From NCBI RefSeq assembly GCF_004114535.1, contig NZ_LBJC01000031.1, positions 79,851-143,850 of the forward strand: DNA of 64,000 nt, given 5' to 3'. Positions 32,495-41,500 of this stretch are shown here, one piece after another (the stretch's first letter is position 1; each line of letters opens with the position of its first letter). The notes below the pieces were generated by a model. The model was given only the letters and a program-made list of their open reading frames with translations, had not been told where the DNA came from and ran no database searches. Made by a program: the position numbers and the translations under genes. This DNA is from Bradyrhizobium nanningense (GTDB lineage: Bacteria > Pseudomonadota > Alphaproteobacteria > Rhizobiales > Xanthobacteraceae).

Positions 32495-34453
32495 TCACTC
32501 CGCCGCCGCAGGCGCCGTCAGGGCGTCGTCGACCGGCGGCGGCTCCCGGTTGGGGGCCTCGCCGGTATCGGCCATCTTGGCCAGCTTCTCGCGTGCAGCC
32601 TCGGCCTCGCGCTGCCTGTTCCACATGCTGGCATAGAGACCGCCATGCGCGAGCAGCTTGGCGTGGGTCCCGCGTTCGGCGATGCGGCCCTGATCCAGCA
32701 CGATGATCTCGTCGGCCCCAACGATGGTCGAGAGCCGGTGGGCGATCACCAGCGAGGTGCGGTTCTTCGCCACGCGGTCGAGCGCACCCTGGATCTCGTG
32801 CTCGGTATGGGTGTCGAGCGCCGAGGTTGCCTCGTCCAGCACCAGGATCGGCGGCGCCTTCAAGACAGTGCGCGCGATCGCGACGCGCTGTTTCTCGCCG
32901 CCGGACAGTTTGAGCCCCCGCTCGCCGACCTGGGTCTCGTAGCCCTTCGGCGCCAGGCGGATGAAATGATCGATCTGCGCCAGCTGCGCCGCCTGCTCGA
33001 CCTCGGCATCATCGGCGTCCCAGCGCCCGTAGCGGATGTTGTAGCGGATGGTGTCGTTGAACAGCACGGTGTCCTGGGGCACCATGCCGATCGAGGCGCG
33101 AAGCGAATCCTGCGTCACCGCACGGATGTCCTGGCCGTCGATCAGGATCTTGCCGCCGGAGACGTCATAGAGCCGGAACAGAAGGCGCGAGATGGTCGAC
33201 TTGCCTGCGCCCGACGGGCCGACGATGGCGACGGTCTTGCCGGCCGGCACCTCGAAGCTGATGCCCTTGAGGATCGGGCGCGTCGGCTCATAGGCAAAGC
33301 GCACGTCCTCGAAGCGGACGGTGCCGGCAGAGATGACCAGCGGCCTGGCATCGGGTGCGTCCTTGATCTCGGCCTCGCGGCCGAGCACGCCGAACATCTT
33401 CTCGATGTCGATGATCGCCTGCTTGATCTCGCGATAGACCATGCCCATGAAGTTCAGGGGCTGGTAGAGCTGGATCATCATTGCGTTGACCAGCACGAAA
33501 TCGCCGACCGTGTTGGTGCCGTTGCGCACGCCGATCGCGCACATCAGCATGGTCGCGGTCAGGCCCAGCGTGAAGATCACCGCCTGGCCGGTGTTGAGCA
33601 CCGCGAGCGACGTATAGGCCTGGACGCTCGACTCCTCGTAGCGCGCGACGGACTTGTCGTAGCGCTGCGCCTCGCGGGCCTCGGCGCTGAAATATTTCAC
33701 GGTTTCGTAGTTGAGCAGCGAGTCGATCGCCTTGGTGTTCGCCTCGGTGTCGGAATCGTTCATCTTGCGGCGAATGCCGATCCGCCACTCGGTCGCGATG
33801 TAGGTGTAGTACATGTAGATCGCGACGGTGATCAACGTCGCCACGACGTAGCGCCAGTCGAACTGCCAGAGCAGCACGGCGAGAAGCAGCGAAACCTCGA
33901 CGATGGTCGGGATCAGCTGCAGGATCACCATGCGCACGATGACTTCGATGCCCTCGCGGCCGCGCTCCAGCACGCGCGTCAGGCCGCCGGTCTTGCGCTC
34001 GAGGTGGAAGCGCAGCGACAGCTCGTGCATGTGGATGAAGGTGATGGTGGCGAGCTTGCGCACCGCATGCATGGCCACGCGTGCAAACAGGCCGTCGCGC
34101 CATTGCGTCAGCACCGCCATCAGGATGCGCGTCACGCCATAGCTTGCGGTCAGCAGCAAGGGCGAGGCGATCACCCAGAGATGCCAGTTATCGGCCTGTA
34201 TTGGCGCGGTGTTGGCGCCGGTGAGCGCGTCCGTCGCCCATTTGAAGCTGAACGGCACCGCCAGCGTGATCAACTTGGCCGCGAGCAGCAGCACCATCGA
34301 CCAGACCACCCGCATCTTCAGGTCGACGCGATCGCCCGGCCAGATATAGGGCCACAGATGCGCCAGCGTGCCCATCAGCGTGGCCCGCTCCAGCGGGCCC
34401 GCGACGGGCGGATCAGGAACGTCGGCGCCGTTCAACGATTGAGGTTGGTCCAT
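32495..34453 (-). CDS. ABC exporter of the Atm1/HMT1 type (membrane and ATPase domains fused)
   Basis: 652 residues. Six membrane helices (about 50-330) precede a nucleotide-binding domain with Walker A GPSGAGKST, signature LSGGEKQR and Walker B ILVLDEATSALD. The KTGGLTRVLERGREGIE segment and the AIDSLLNYETVKYFSAE segment are typical of the Atm1 branch, which exports glutathione conjugates, glutathione polysulfides or metal complexes. Glutathione reductase is encoded elsewhere in this window but not next to it. It starts at an ATG directly after a TTG; divergent from the LOG-family gene. Confidence 0.88.
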   Translation of the reverse strand: MDQPQSLNGADVPDPPVAGPLERATLMGTLAHLWPYIWPGDRVDLKMRVVWSMVLLLAAKLITLAVPFSFKWATDALTGANTAPIQADNWHLWVIASPLLLTASYGVTRILMAVLTQWRDGLFARVAMHAVRKLATITFIHMHELSLRFHLERKTGGLTRVLERGREGIEVIVRMVILQLIPTIVEVSLLLAVLLWQFDWRYVVATLITVAIYMYYTYIATEWRIGIRRKMNDSDTEANTKAIDSLLNYETVKYFSAEAREAQRYDKSVARYEESSVQAYTSLAVLNTGQAVIFTLGLTATMLMCAIGVRNGTNTVGDFVLVNAMMIQLYQPLNFMGMVYREIKQAIIDIEKMFGVLGREAEIKDAPDARPLVISAGTVRFEDVRFAYEPTRPILKGISFEVPAGKTVAIVGPSGAGKSTISRLLFRLYDVSGGKILIDGQDIRAVTQDSLRASIGMVPQDTVLFNDTIRYNIRYGRWDADDAEVEQAAQLAQIDHFIRLAPKGYETQVGERGLKLSGGEKQRVAIARTVLKAPPILVLDEATSALDTHTEHEIQGALDRVAKNRTSLVIAHRLSTIVGADEIIVLDQGRIAERGTHAKLLAHGGLYASMWNRQREAEAAREKLAKMADTGEAPNREPPPVDDALTAPAAAE

Positions 34454-34644
34454 CAAGAGCCTGAAAGCCCGCCGGATGCGAGCAGCGTTGCGATTAACGA
34501 TTTTCGCCTGTCATATAGAGCCTTCCCGATGCCAGCGCACCCCGCCAGATGGCGAATCTTCGATTGTTTGTCGCCATTTACCGGTAGATTTCCGGGTGAT
34601 CCGAATCAGCGATTGGGCTTGACGCATCTTCGCTGCAATGCATC

Positions 34645-35259
34645 ATGGCACCAATGAGCACGATCAAAACCGTCTGTGTCTATTGCGGCTCCGGCCCCGG
34701 AACCAATCCCCGCTTCACCGAAGGCGCCAAGGCGTTCGGCAAGGCGCTCGCCGAGAACGACATCCGTCTCGTCTACGGCGGCGGCTCGCTCGGCCTGATG
34801 GGCGCGGTCGCGACCTCCGTGCTCGATCACGGCGGCACCGTCACCGGCATCATCCCGGACTTCCTGCGGCTGCGCGAGAACGCGCTGACGCGTGTGCAGG
34901 AGATGATCGTCACTCCCGACATGCACGAGCGCAAGCGTTTGATGTTCGAACGCTCCGACGCTTTCGTGGCGCTGCCGGGCGGGGTCGGCACGCTGGAAGA
35001 GCTGGTCGAGCAGTTGACATGGAAACAGCTCGGCCGTCACGCCAAGCCGGTGCTGCTTGCCAACATCGACAATTTCTGGGAGCCACTGTTCTCGCTGCTG
35101 TCGCATATGCGCCAGACCGAGTTCATCCGCGCCGGCCTTTCGGTCGACATCCTCAAGGCCGATCGCGTCGAGGACATTCTGCCGAAGCTGAAAGCCGCCT
35201 CGGCCCAGATCGCCGAGGCCGAGAAGAAGCTCGCGCCGGAAGTGGCGCGCAAGCTCTGA
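34645..35259 (+). CDS. LOG-family nucleoside 5'-monophosphate phosphoribohydrolase (TIGR00730)
   Basis: 204 residues. The family motif PGGVGTLEE is at 111-119, preceded by MHERKRLMFERSDAFVAL, and VYGGGSLGLMG at about 43-53. Proteins of this type release free cytokinin bases from their ribotides or cleave AMP; plant-associated bacteria can use them for hormone release, but most copies are thought to be housekeeping. The start MAPMSTIKTV has an in-frame alternative ATG at 34654. Confidence 0.87.
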   Translation: MAPMSTIKTVCVYCGSGPGTNPRFTEGAKAFGKALAENDIRLVYGGGSLGLMGAVATSVLDHGGTVTGIIPDFLRLRENALTRVQEMIVTPDMHERKRLMFERSDAFVALPGGVGTLEELVEQLTWKQLGRHAKPVLLANIDNFWEPLFSLLSHMRQTEFIRAGLSVDILKADRVEDILPKLKAASAQIAEAEKKLAPEVARKL

Positions 35260-35263
35260 AAGT

Positions 35264-35641
35264 CTACGCGCTCGGGAACGTCACCGCCTCGATCCGATTG
35301 CCGTCGGGATCGGTGACGAAGGCTGCGTAATAGCGCACGCGATCGTGCGGGCGGATGCCGGGCGGGCCGTCCGAGGCCCCGCCCGCCGCGAGAGCTGCGG
35401 CATGAAACGCGTCGACCTCGCCCGTCGTCTTCGCCCGCAGGCAGATGTGCACGCCGCTTTCCCGGGCTACAGGCGGCATGTTCTCGCGCAGATTGATCCA
35501 GAACTCGGGATAGGCCTTGCCGAAGCCGACCGTCCGCGGCCGCGCGACGAGGCGCGCAAGGCCGAGAGCTGCGAGCGTGGCCTCGTAGAATCTCGCGGCG
35601 CGCTCGAGATCGCTGACGCCGACGGAAATGTGGTCGATCAT
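35264..35641 (-). CDS. Vicinal oxygen chelate (glyoxalase-like) protein
   Basis: 125 residues, a single VOC domain: MIDHISVGVSDLERAARFYE at the N-terminus and YYAAFVTDPDGNRIEAVTF at the C-terminus. The His near the start (H4) and the Glu in NRIEAV are placed as metal ligands would be. A dimer would be needed for a full site. Substrate unknown; it converges on the LOG-family gene four bases away. Confidence 0.8.
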   Translation of the reverse strand: MIDHISVGVSDLERAARFYEATLAALGLARLVARPRTVGFGKAYPEFWINLRENMPPVARESGVHICLRAKTTGEVDAFHAAALAAGGASDGPPGIRPHDRVRYYAAFVTDPDGNRIEAVTFPSA

Positions 35642-35666
35642 TGGTTAGGCCCCTCCTCTCTCCCCA

Positions 35667-35753
35667 CGTCATTGCGAGGAGCCCTTGCGACGAAGCAATC
35701 CAGACTGTCCCTGCGGAGGGATTCTGGATTGCTTCGTTTCGCTCGCAATGACG
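35667..35753. repeat. Dispersed palindromic element, short form
   Basis: Same ends (cgtcattgcgag ... ctcgcaatgacg) and same inner pair (gaagcaatccag ... ctggattgcttc) as the element at 20664-20780, but 30 bases shorter because the AT-rich inner hairpin module is missing. It lies just upstream of the VOC gene start and downstream of cimA. Confidence 0.75.
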
Positions 35754-35788
35754 GCGTTTGTGGCGCCGCCGTTCCCTAAGTCATCATC

Positions 35789-37387
35789 CTACGCCGGCGC
35801 GCCCGACTTCACGAGCTTGTAGATCACCGAATCCATCAGCGCCTGGAACGAGGCGTCGATGATGTTCGGGGAAACTCCAACCGTGGTCCAGCTGTCGCCG
35901 TTCTCGTCCTCGCTCTCGATCAGCACGCGCGTGACCGCGCCGGTGCCGCCGTTGAGGATACGCACCCGGTAGTCGATCAGCTTCAGTCCCTCGATGTATT
36001 TCTGGTACTTGCCGAGGTCCTTGCGCATGGCAACGTCGAGCGCGTTGACGGGACCATTGCCTTCGGCGGCCGAGATCAGGTGCTCGCCGGCGACGTCGAC
36101 CTTCACCACCGCCAGCGCCACGGTGACGCGCTCGCCGAGCGCGTTGTAGCGCTGCTCGACGTTGACGTCGAACTGCTCGACCTCGAAATAATGCGGCACC
36201 TTGCCGAGCGTGCGACGCGCAAGCAGCTCGAAGGACGCGTTGGCGGACTCATAGGCGTAGCCGGCAGCCTCGCGCTCCTTCAGCTCCTCGACCAGGCGCG
36301 TCAGCTTCGGATCGCTCTTCTCGTAAGCGATGCCGGCCCGGTCGAGCTCGGCGATGACGTTGGACCGTCCGGCCTGATCCGAGACCAGAACCTTGCGGTG
36401 ATTGCCCACCGTTTCCGGCAACACGTGCTCGTAGGTCTGCGGGTCCTTCAACACCGCGGAGGCATGAATGCCGGTCTTGGTGACGAAGGCGCTCTCGCCG
36501 ACGTAAGGAGCATGCCGGTTCGGCACGCGGTTGAGCATGTCGTCGAGCGTCCGCGAGACCTTGACGAGCGTCGCCAGCTTCTCCGTCGTGACGCCGATCT
36601 CGAAGGCGTCGGCAAAACCCTTCTTCAATTTCAGCGTCGGGATCAGCGAGCACAGATTGGCGTTGCCGCAGCGCTCGCCAAGGCCGTTCAGCGTGCCCTG
36701 GATCTGCCGCGCGCCGGCGCGCACCGCGGCAAGCGAATTGGCGACCGCCTGCTCGGTGTCGTTATGGGCGTGGATGCCGACATGATCGCCGGGGATGTGC
36801 TTCGTCACCTCGGTGACGATGGCCTCGACCTCGTCAGGCATGGTGCCGCCATTGGTGTCGCACAGCACCACCCAGCGCGCGCCGGCATCGAAGGCGGCTT
36901 TGGCGCAGGCGAGCGCGAAGCTCGCATCTTCCTTGTAGCCGTCGAAGAAATGCTCGCAGTCGAGCATGACCTCACGACCGGCGGCCTTGGCGGCCGCGAT
37001 GCTGTCGCGGATCGAAGCAAGGTTCTCCTCCTTCGTCGTCTCCAGCGCGACGCGCACCTGATAGGCCGAAGCTTTCGCCACGAAGCAGATCGCATCTGCC
37101 TTTGCTTCCAACAGCCCAGCCACCCCGGGGTCGTTCGAGACCGAGCGCCCGGCCCGTCGCGTCATGCCGAACGCGGTGAAGCGCGCATGATTCAGCTTCG
37201 GCTTGGTCGCAAAAAATTCGTTGTCGAGCGGATTGGCGCCGGGATAGCCGCCCTCGACATAGTCGATGCCGAGATCGTCGAGCATCGCGGCGATGACCTG
37301 CTTGTCGGCCAGCGTGAAATCGACGCCATTGGTCTGCGCGCCGTCGCGCAGCGTGGTGTCGAACAGATAAAGGCGCTCTTTGCTCAT
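35789..37387 (-). CDS. cimA: (R)-citramalate synthase
   Basis: 532 residues. The N-terminal HMGL-like TIM barrel has the metal and catalytic signature LYLFDTTLRDGAQTNGVDF and the HAHNDTEQAVANSLAAVRAGA region; the C-terminal LeuA regulatory domain follows from about 390. The DTTLRDGAQ start and the length separate it from isopropylmalate synthase and match the CimA (TIGR00977) group, which condenses pyruvate and acetyl-CoA for isoleucine synthesis. Its ATG overlaps the GNAT stop as ATGA, so it is the last gene of the cysS operon. Confidence 0.88.
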   Translation of the reverse strand: MSKERLYLFDTTLRDGAQTNGVDFTLADKQVIAAMLDDLGIDYVEGGYPGANPLDNEFFATKPKLNHARFTAFGMTRRAGRSVSNDPGVAGLLEAKADAICFVAKASAYQVRVALETTKEENLASIRDSIAAAKAAGREVMLDCEHFFDGYKEDASFALACAKAAFDAGARWVVLCDTNGGTMPDEVEAIVTEVTKHIPGDHVGIHAHNDTEQAVANSLAAVRAGARQIQGTLNGLGERCGNANLCSLIPTLKLKKGFADAFEIGVTTEKLATLVKVSRTLDDMLNRVPNRHAPYVGESAFVTKTGIHASAVLKDPQTYEHVLPETVGNHRKVLVSDQAGRSNVIAELDRAGIAYEKSDPKLTRLVEELKEREAAGYAYESANASFELLARRTLGKVPHYFEVEQFDVNVEQRYNALGERVTVALAVVKVDVAGEHLISAAEGNGPVNALDVAMRKDLGKYQKYIEGLKLIDYRVRILNGGTGAVTRVLIESEDENGDSWTTVGVSPNIIDASFQALMDSVIYKLVKSGAPA

Positions 37388-37875
37388 TGCCCCGCTCCGA
37401 GCATCTTCTTCATCGTGGTATTGGCGAGCCATTCGTCGTTGACGGTGACGCTGTTGCGCTGCTGGGCCGTGTAGCCGCGCTTGGCGAAAAAGCCCTGCGC
37501 GGTATCGCTGGCATCGACGATGAGACTTTGCGCGCCGCGGCCGGCGGCAAGCTTCTCCAGCGCATCGACCAGCATGGTGGCGATGCCCTGCTTGGCTACG
37601 GCTGGATGCACATAGAGCATGCGGATATGGTCGTTGCCGCGCAACGAAGCAAAGCCGACCGGCGAGCCTTCGATCGTCGCGATCAGCGTCAGGTCGGAGG
37701 CGAGGTGCTTGCCGAACTCTTCGCCTTCCGCGACCTCCATCCAGGCCTGCTGCTGCGCTTCGCTATAATCCTCGCCGGTCAGCTCCTCGATGCTGGCGGT
37801 GAAGATCGCGGCGAGCAGGGGCACATCATCAGGCAGGAACGGCCGCAAGCCGGGCTTTGGCAAAGTCTGTCCCAT
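37384..37875 (-). CDS. GNAT-family N-acetyltransferase
   Basis: 163 residues. The acetyl-CoA motif A region is DHIRMLYVHPAVAKQGIATMLVDALEKLA, with the expected R/Q-x2-G-I/x pattern, preceded by PVGFASLRG. Target unknown. The gene starts five bases after the 37-residue peptide gene and overlaps cimA by four bases, so it is part of a four-gene operon with cysS. Reading further upstream of MGQTLPKPG gives Arg-rich non-conserved sequence and was rejected. Confidence 0.82.
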   Translation of the reverse strand: MGQTLPKPGLRPFLPDDVPLLAAIFTASIEELTGEDYSEAQQQAWMEVAEGEEFGKHLASDLTLIATIEGSPVGFASLRGNDHIRMLYVHPAVAKQGIATMLVDALEKLAAGRGAQSLIVDASDTAQGFFAKRGYTAQQRNSVTVNDEWLANTTMKKMLGAGQ

Positions 37876-37880
37876 CGTCC

Positions 37881-37994
37881 TCACCACATCCCATAGAGCT
37901 TGAGCACCAGCAGCACGGCGCCCACGAGCAGCGCGATCTTCAGCGCGATGTAATAGAGCCAGTGCCGCGGGAACGGCGTGTCGGGGCGCTTCAT
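37881..37994 (-). CDS. 37-residue membrane peptide inside the cysS operon
   Basis: The product is almost one membrane helix: after MKRPDTPFPRHWLYYI comes ALKIALLVGAVLLVLKLYG, then a Trp end. Its ATG overlaps the cysS TGA as ATGA, and the GNAT gene starts five bases after its stop. This packing between two real genes is strong evidence of translation in spite of the small size. No family was recognised; a small regulator or subunit of a membrane complex is possible. Confidence 0.65.
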   Translation of the reverse strand: MKRPDTPFPRHWLYYIALKIALLVGAVLLVLKLYGMW

Positions 37995-39373
37995 CGTACG
38001 ACCTCCCACGTCGTTCCTTCCTTGGAATCCTTGATCGCAACGCCCATCGCGACGAGCACATCACGAATGCGGTCGGATTCCCCAAAATCCTTGCGGCTGC
38101 GCGCCGCCGTGCGCTCCGCGATCAGGCGCTCGACCTCCTTGGCATCGACGCCGCTCGCCTGTTGCTTGCGGCCTTCCCATTGCGCAGCGCTCTCGGACAG
38201 GAAGCCGAGCAGCCCCAATGACCCCGCCAGGGCGTGCACATTGCTGCCACGCAGGCTGTGCAGCGCCGCGATCGCCAGCGACGTGTTGAGATCGTCGAGC
38301 AGCGGCTCGACAACGGACGCAGCCGGCTTGCCGGGTTCGACGTCCGCCGCGACGCGATACCAGTCGTCGAGCGTCTTGGCGCTCTCCTCGAGCGACTTCA
38401 TGGTCCAGTCGATCGGCGAACGGTAATGCGTCTTGAGCATGTTCAGGCGCAGCACCTCGCCCGGCCAGTCCTTGAGCAGCTCGTGGATCGTGATGAAGTT
38501 GCCGAGGCTCTTCGACATCTTCTCACTCTCGACCTGCAGGAAGCCGTTGTGCATCCAATAATTCGCCATGCGCTCTCGGTGGAAGGCGCAGCAGCTCTGT
38601 GCGACCTCGTTCTCGTGATGCGGGAACACGAGATCGATGCCGCCGCCATGGACGTCAAAGTGCTCGCCGAGATGCTTCCAGGCCATGGCCGAGCACTCGA
38701 TGTGCCAGCCCGGACGCCCCTCGGCCGTGATGCCGGCCGGCGACGGCCATGACGGCTCGCCCGACTTGGACGGCTTCCACAGCACGAAGTCGGTGTTGCC
38801 TTTCTTGTAGGGCGCGATATCGACGCGGGCACCGGCGACCATCTCGTCGAGCGAGCGATTGGACAATGCGCCGTAGCGCGGCAGCGAGGAGTTGGCCGCG
38901 TTCATCGCCTGCGGCGAGAACAGCACGTGATCCTCCGCGACATAGGCGAAGCCGCCCTTGACCAGTCGTTCGATGATCTCGCGCATCTCGGCGATGTGCT
39001 CGGTCGCACGCGGCTCGACGCTCGGCCGCAATGCGCCGAGTGCATCGACGTCGGCATGAAACTGCCTGCCGGTCTCTTCGGTGACCTTCCGGATCGCCTC
39101 GTTCAGCGGCAGGCCGGGGAAATCGCGTGCGGCACGGTCGTTGATCTTGTCGTCGACGTCGGTGATGTTGCGGACATATTTGACATGCGCCTCGCCATAC
39201 AGATGGCGCAGCAACCGAAACAGCACGTCGAACACGATCACCGGCCGCGCATTGCCGATATGGGCGAAGTCATAGACGGTCGGTCCGCAGACATACATGC
39301 GGACGTTGTTCGGATCGAGCGGCACAAAGGTGCGCTTTTCCCGGCTCAACGTATCGTAAAGGCGCAATTCCAT
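37991..39373 (-). CDS. cysS: Cysteinyl-tRNA synthetase
   Basis: 460 residues. Class I synthetase motifs are present: the HIGH-type HIGN in VYDFAHIGNARP near residue 37 and KMSKS in SEKMSKSLGNFI near 270. The zinc ligands of the family are suggested by C29 (YVCGPT), C209-region (HIECSAMAWKHLG) and the HHENE segment. It charges tRNA-Cys in the cytoplasm and heads the operon with the small peptide, GNAT and cimA. Confidence 0.95.
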   Translation of the reverse strand: MELRLYDTLSREKRTFVPLDPNNVRMYVCGPTVYDFAHIGNARPVIVFDVLFRLLRHLYGEAHVKYVRNITDVDDKINDRAARDFPGLPLNEAIRKVTEETGRQFHADVDALGALRPSVEPRATEHIAEMREIIERLVKGGFAYVAEDHVLFSPQAMNAANSSLPRYGALSNRSLDEMVAGARVDIAPYKKGNTDFVLWKPSKSGEPSWPSPAGITAEGRPGWHIECSAMAWKHLGEHFDVHGGGIDLVFPHHENEVAQSCCAFHRERMANYWMHNGFLQVESEKMSKSLGNFITIHELLKDWPGEVLRLNMLKTHYRSPIDWTMKSLEESAKTLDDWYRVAADVEPGKPAASVVEPLLDDLNTSLAIAALHSLRGSNVHALAGSLGLLGFLSESAAQWEGRKQQASGVDAKEVERLIAERTAARSRKDFGESDRIRDVLVAMGVAIKDSKEGTTWEVVR

Positions 39374-39665
39374 ATGGATACCCGTCGGCTGTTGGCCGGG
39401 CGTCCAAGGCTCTCAATGTGTTTGAGAAAAGACGGCTCCAGCCAGCGAATCGCTAGCTCGTAATCTCGCGGCAAATGGCACAGATGGCGAGGAGACCGTT
39501 CATGCGGAACATATGGGCCATCAGGCGCCCCTGCGTCAAGAGAGCCGCGAAAACGCCATTTTGCTCCTTGCAAGGCGCTCCCCTGCCACAATGGTTCATG
39601 ATCCCCTAACCATTTGAGCCCATTCTGGAACCGGCAGTTCCCCTTTTTGCCCCAGGTACCTTTTC

Positions 39666-39971
39666 ATGCGATTCTTGCCCGCGCTGATTTCCAGCGCCTT
39701 CATCGTTGCGGCATCCAGCGCCTTCGCCGAGAGCCGCGTCTTCATCATCGCCAACCAGGCGGACGGCTACGGCATCGACCATTGTCTGGCCAAAGGCGAC
39801 AAATGTGGCGCCTCCGCCGCGCGCACCTATTGCCAGTCACGCGATTTTGCCCAGGCATCGAGCTATCGCCGGGTCGATCCCGACGAAATTACCGGTTCTG
39901 TCCCCAAAACCGGCACAAATTGCTCCCAAGGCCGTTGCGACGAATATGTCGCAATCACCTGCCAGCGCTGA
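39666..39971 (+). CDS. Small exported Cys-containing protein
   Basis: 101 residues. The first 21 (MRFLPALISSAFIVAASSAFA) form a signal peptide; the mature part has six Cys (DHC, DKC, TYC, TNC, GRC, TC), enough for three disulfides in the periplasm. No family was recognised, though short proteins of this design are common in Bradyrhizobium-type genomes. It stands alone, with a weak AGG nine bases upstream. Confidence 0.7.
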   Translation: MRFLPALISSAFIVAASSAFAESRVFIIANQADGYGIDHCLAKGDKCGASAARTYCQSRDFAQASSYRRVDPDEITGSVPKTGTNCSQGRCDEYVAITCQR

Positions 39972-40080
39972 ATTTGCTCGGAGCTGGCGCAGCTTAGGCC
40001 GGTCCTTTGGCCCCTGAAACGACGTGACGATGCCGCAGGAAGCGGCTATTGGGAGGGCGCGCTTCGGCCCTCCAAGTCAA

Positions 40081-40106
40081 GTTGGAAAGTCACGTTGGAA
40101 AGTCAC
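40081..40106. repeat. Perfect 13-base tandem repeat before a DUF2865 gene
   Basis: gttggaaagtcac occurs twice in direct tandem, with a partial third copy before it (aagtcaa). It ends 22 bases before the chosen ATG, so it lies in the leader or promoter and could be a paired binding site or simple slippage. Confidence 0.6.
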
Positions 40107-40128
40107 ATTGGGCCGTGACCTCGCTAGA

Positions 40129-41322
40129 ATGGCGGATATGCCTGAATTCCTGTCCCTCTCCCGTGCTCGCTTTCTCCTTGCCTGCATCGTGCTCCTGAGC
40201 ACGGCCGTGCTCGCCACCGGCGCCTTCGCTCAGGCCGGTCCGCCCGGACCGCCGCCGCAAGCGGGCCAGAACGGCCTTGGGCCGAATCCGATGTGCGTGC
40301 GCCTCGAAGGCCAGCTCGCCGCGCTGGACCGCGGCGGCGGTGGCGATCCCGCGCGTGAGGAGCAGATCCGCCGCTACCAGGATTCCCAGACCCGCCAGCA
40401 GGCCGAGCTCGACCGCGTCACCATGCAGGCCAAGCGCATGGGCTGCGATTCCTCCGGCTTCTTCTCGCTGTTCAACGGCCAGTCGGCACAATGCGGCCCG
40501 GTCAACACCCAGATCCAGCAGATGCGCGCCAATCTGGACCAGATCACCGGCAATCTCGAGCGCCTGCGCGGCGGCGGCGCCGGCGGTTTCAATCCGGAGC
40601 GCGACAACCAGCGCCGCTCGGTGCTGGCGGCGCTGGCGCAGAACAATTGCGGCCCGCAATACGCCAACGCCGCGCAGTCGCAAGGCGGCGGCAACTTCCT
40701 GAGCAACCTGTTCGGCGGCAACAATGCGGGCAATCCGCAAGGTGTGCCGCCCTCCGATCTCGGGCCGCAATCGCAATCCGGCACCTACCGCACCGTGTGC
40801 GTGCGCACCTGCGACGGCGCCTATTTCCCGATCTCGTTTGCGACGGTGCCGGCGCGCTTCCCCGACGACGAGAGGACCTGCAAGGCGCTCTGCCCGGCCG
40901 CGGAAGCCGTGCTCTACAGCCATCGCAATCCCGGGGAAGACATGAACTCGGCGGTCTCGATCGGCGGCCAGCCTTACACGGCGCTGCCGACAGCGTTCAA
41001 ATTCCGCAGCGAGTTCAACCCGTCCTGCTCCTGCAAGGCCGCAGGACAGACCTGGGCGGACGCGCTGAAATCTGCCGACGACAAGGCGGCGGCCGAGCAG
41101 CAGGGCGACATCATCGTCACCGAGGAGAGCGCCAGGAAGATGCAGCAGCAGCGGCTCAACAAGGGCGCGCCTGCCAATGCCAAGAAGGGCGCGGCCCCCG
41201 CGCCGACGACGGCGACTGCGCCGGCCGCAACGCCGCCGGCGGATGCAGCCCCTGCGACCTCGTCGGAGAACAAGCCGATCCGTTCGGTCGGCCCGACCTT
41301 CCTGCCGCAGCAGCAGAAGTAG
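40129..41322 (+). CDS. DUF2865 domain protein, exported
   Basis: 397 residues. A signal peptide or anchor lies at SRARFLLACIVLLSTAVLATGAFA (about 10-33). A coiled-coil-like region rich in Gln (about 70-190, TRQQAELDRVTMQAKRM and NTQIQQMRANLDQ) precedes the DUF2865 core, which holds YRTVCVRTCDGAYFPISF, ERTCKALCPA and FNPSCSCK; these Cys probably pair. The tail is Ala/Pro rich. The family has no known role; its features suggest a periplasmic structural or wall-associated protein. The ATG at 40129 or 40138 is preferred over 40024, which lies before the tandem repeat. Confidence 0.75.
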   Translation: MADMPEFLSLSRARFLLACIVLLSTAVLATGAFAQAGPPGPPPQAGQNGLGPNPMCVRLEGQLAALDRGGGGDPAREEQIRRYQDSQTRQQAELDRVTMQAKRMGCDSSGFFSLFNGQSAQCGPVNTQIQQMRANLDQITGNLERLRGGGAGGFNPERDNQRRSVLAALAQNNCGPQYANAAQSQGGGNFLSNLFGGNNAGNPQGVPPSDLGPQSQSGTYRTVCVRTCDGAYFPISFATVPARFPDDERTCKALCPAAEAVLYSHRNPGEDMNSAVSIGGQPYTALPTAFKFRSEFNPSCSCKAAGQTWADALKSADDKAAAEQQGDIIVTEESARKMQQQRLNKGAPANAKKGAAPAPTTATAPAATPPADAAPATSSENKPIRSVGPTFLPQQQK

Positions 41323-41347
41323 ACTAAGGCGCCCGCTCCAATCTCAG

Positions 41348-41454
41348 CTGTCATGCCCGCGCAGGCGGGGCATCCAGTCCTCCGCGGCGGGAATTTGGTG
41401 TTCACAATGTCCGCCGCGGAGTACTGGATCATCCGCCTTCGCGGATGATGACAG
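41348..41454. repeat. Intergenic inverted repeat, tgtcat family
   Basis: Ends ctgtcat and atgacag are perfect complements; gcatccagt pairs with actggatc inside, and ccgcggcgg with ccgccgcgg. The same outer module occurs at 9400-9574. It lies between the DUF2865 gene and the end of nadE, which converge. Confidence 0.6.
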
Positions 41455-41500
41455 TACGTTATGTGGCCAGAGCGTTCGTCCAACCGACCGAGCTAGCCCC

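Noticed and set aside
32093..34657. An 854-codon open frame on the plus strand
   Set aside because: It is antisense to psd and the Atm1-type exporter, has His/Arg/Asp-rich composition without domains, and arises from third-position GC bias of the real genes.
39346..39591. An 81-codon minus-strand frame upstream of cysS
   Set aside because: It overlaps the cysS start, has no ribosome binding site and is not protein-like.
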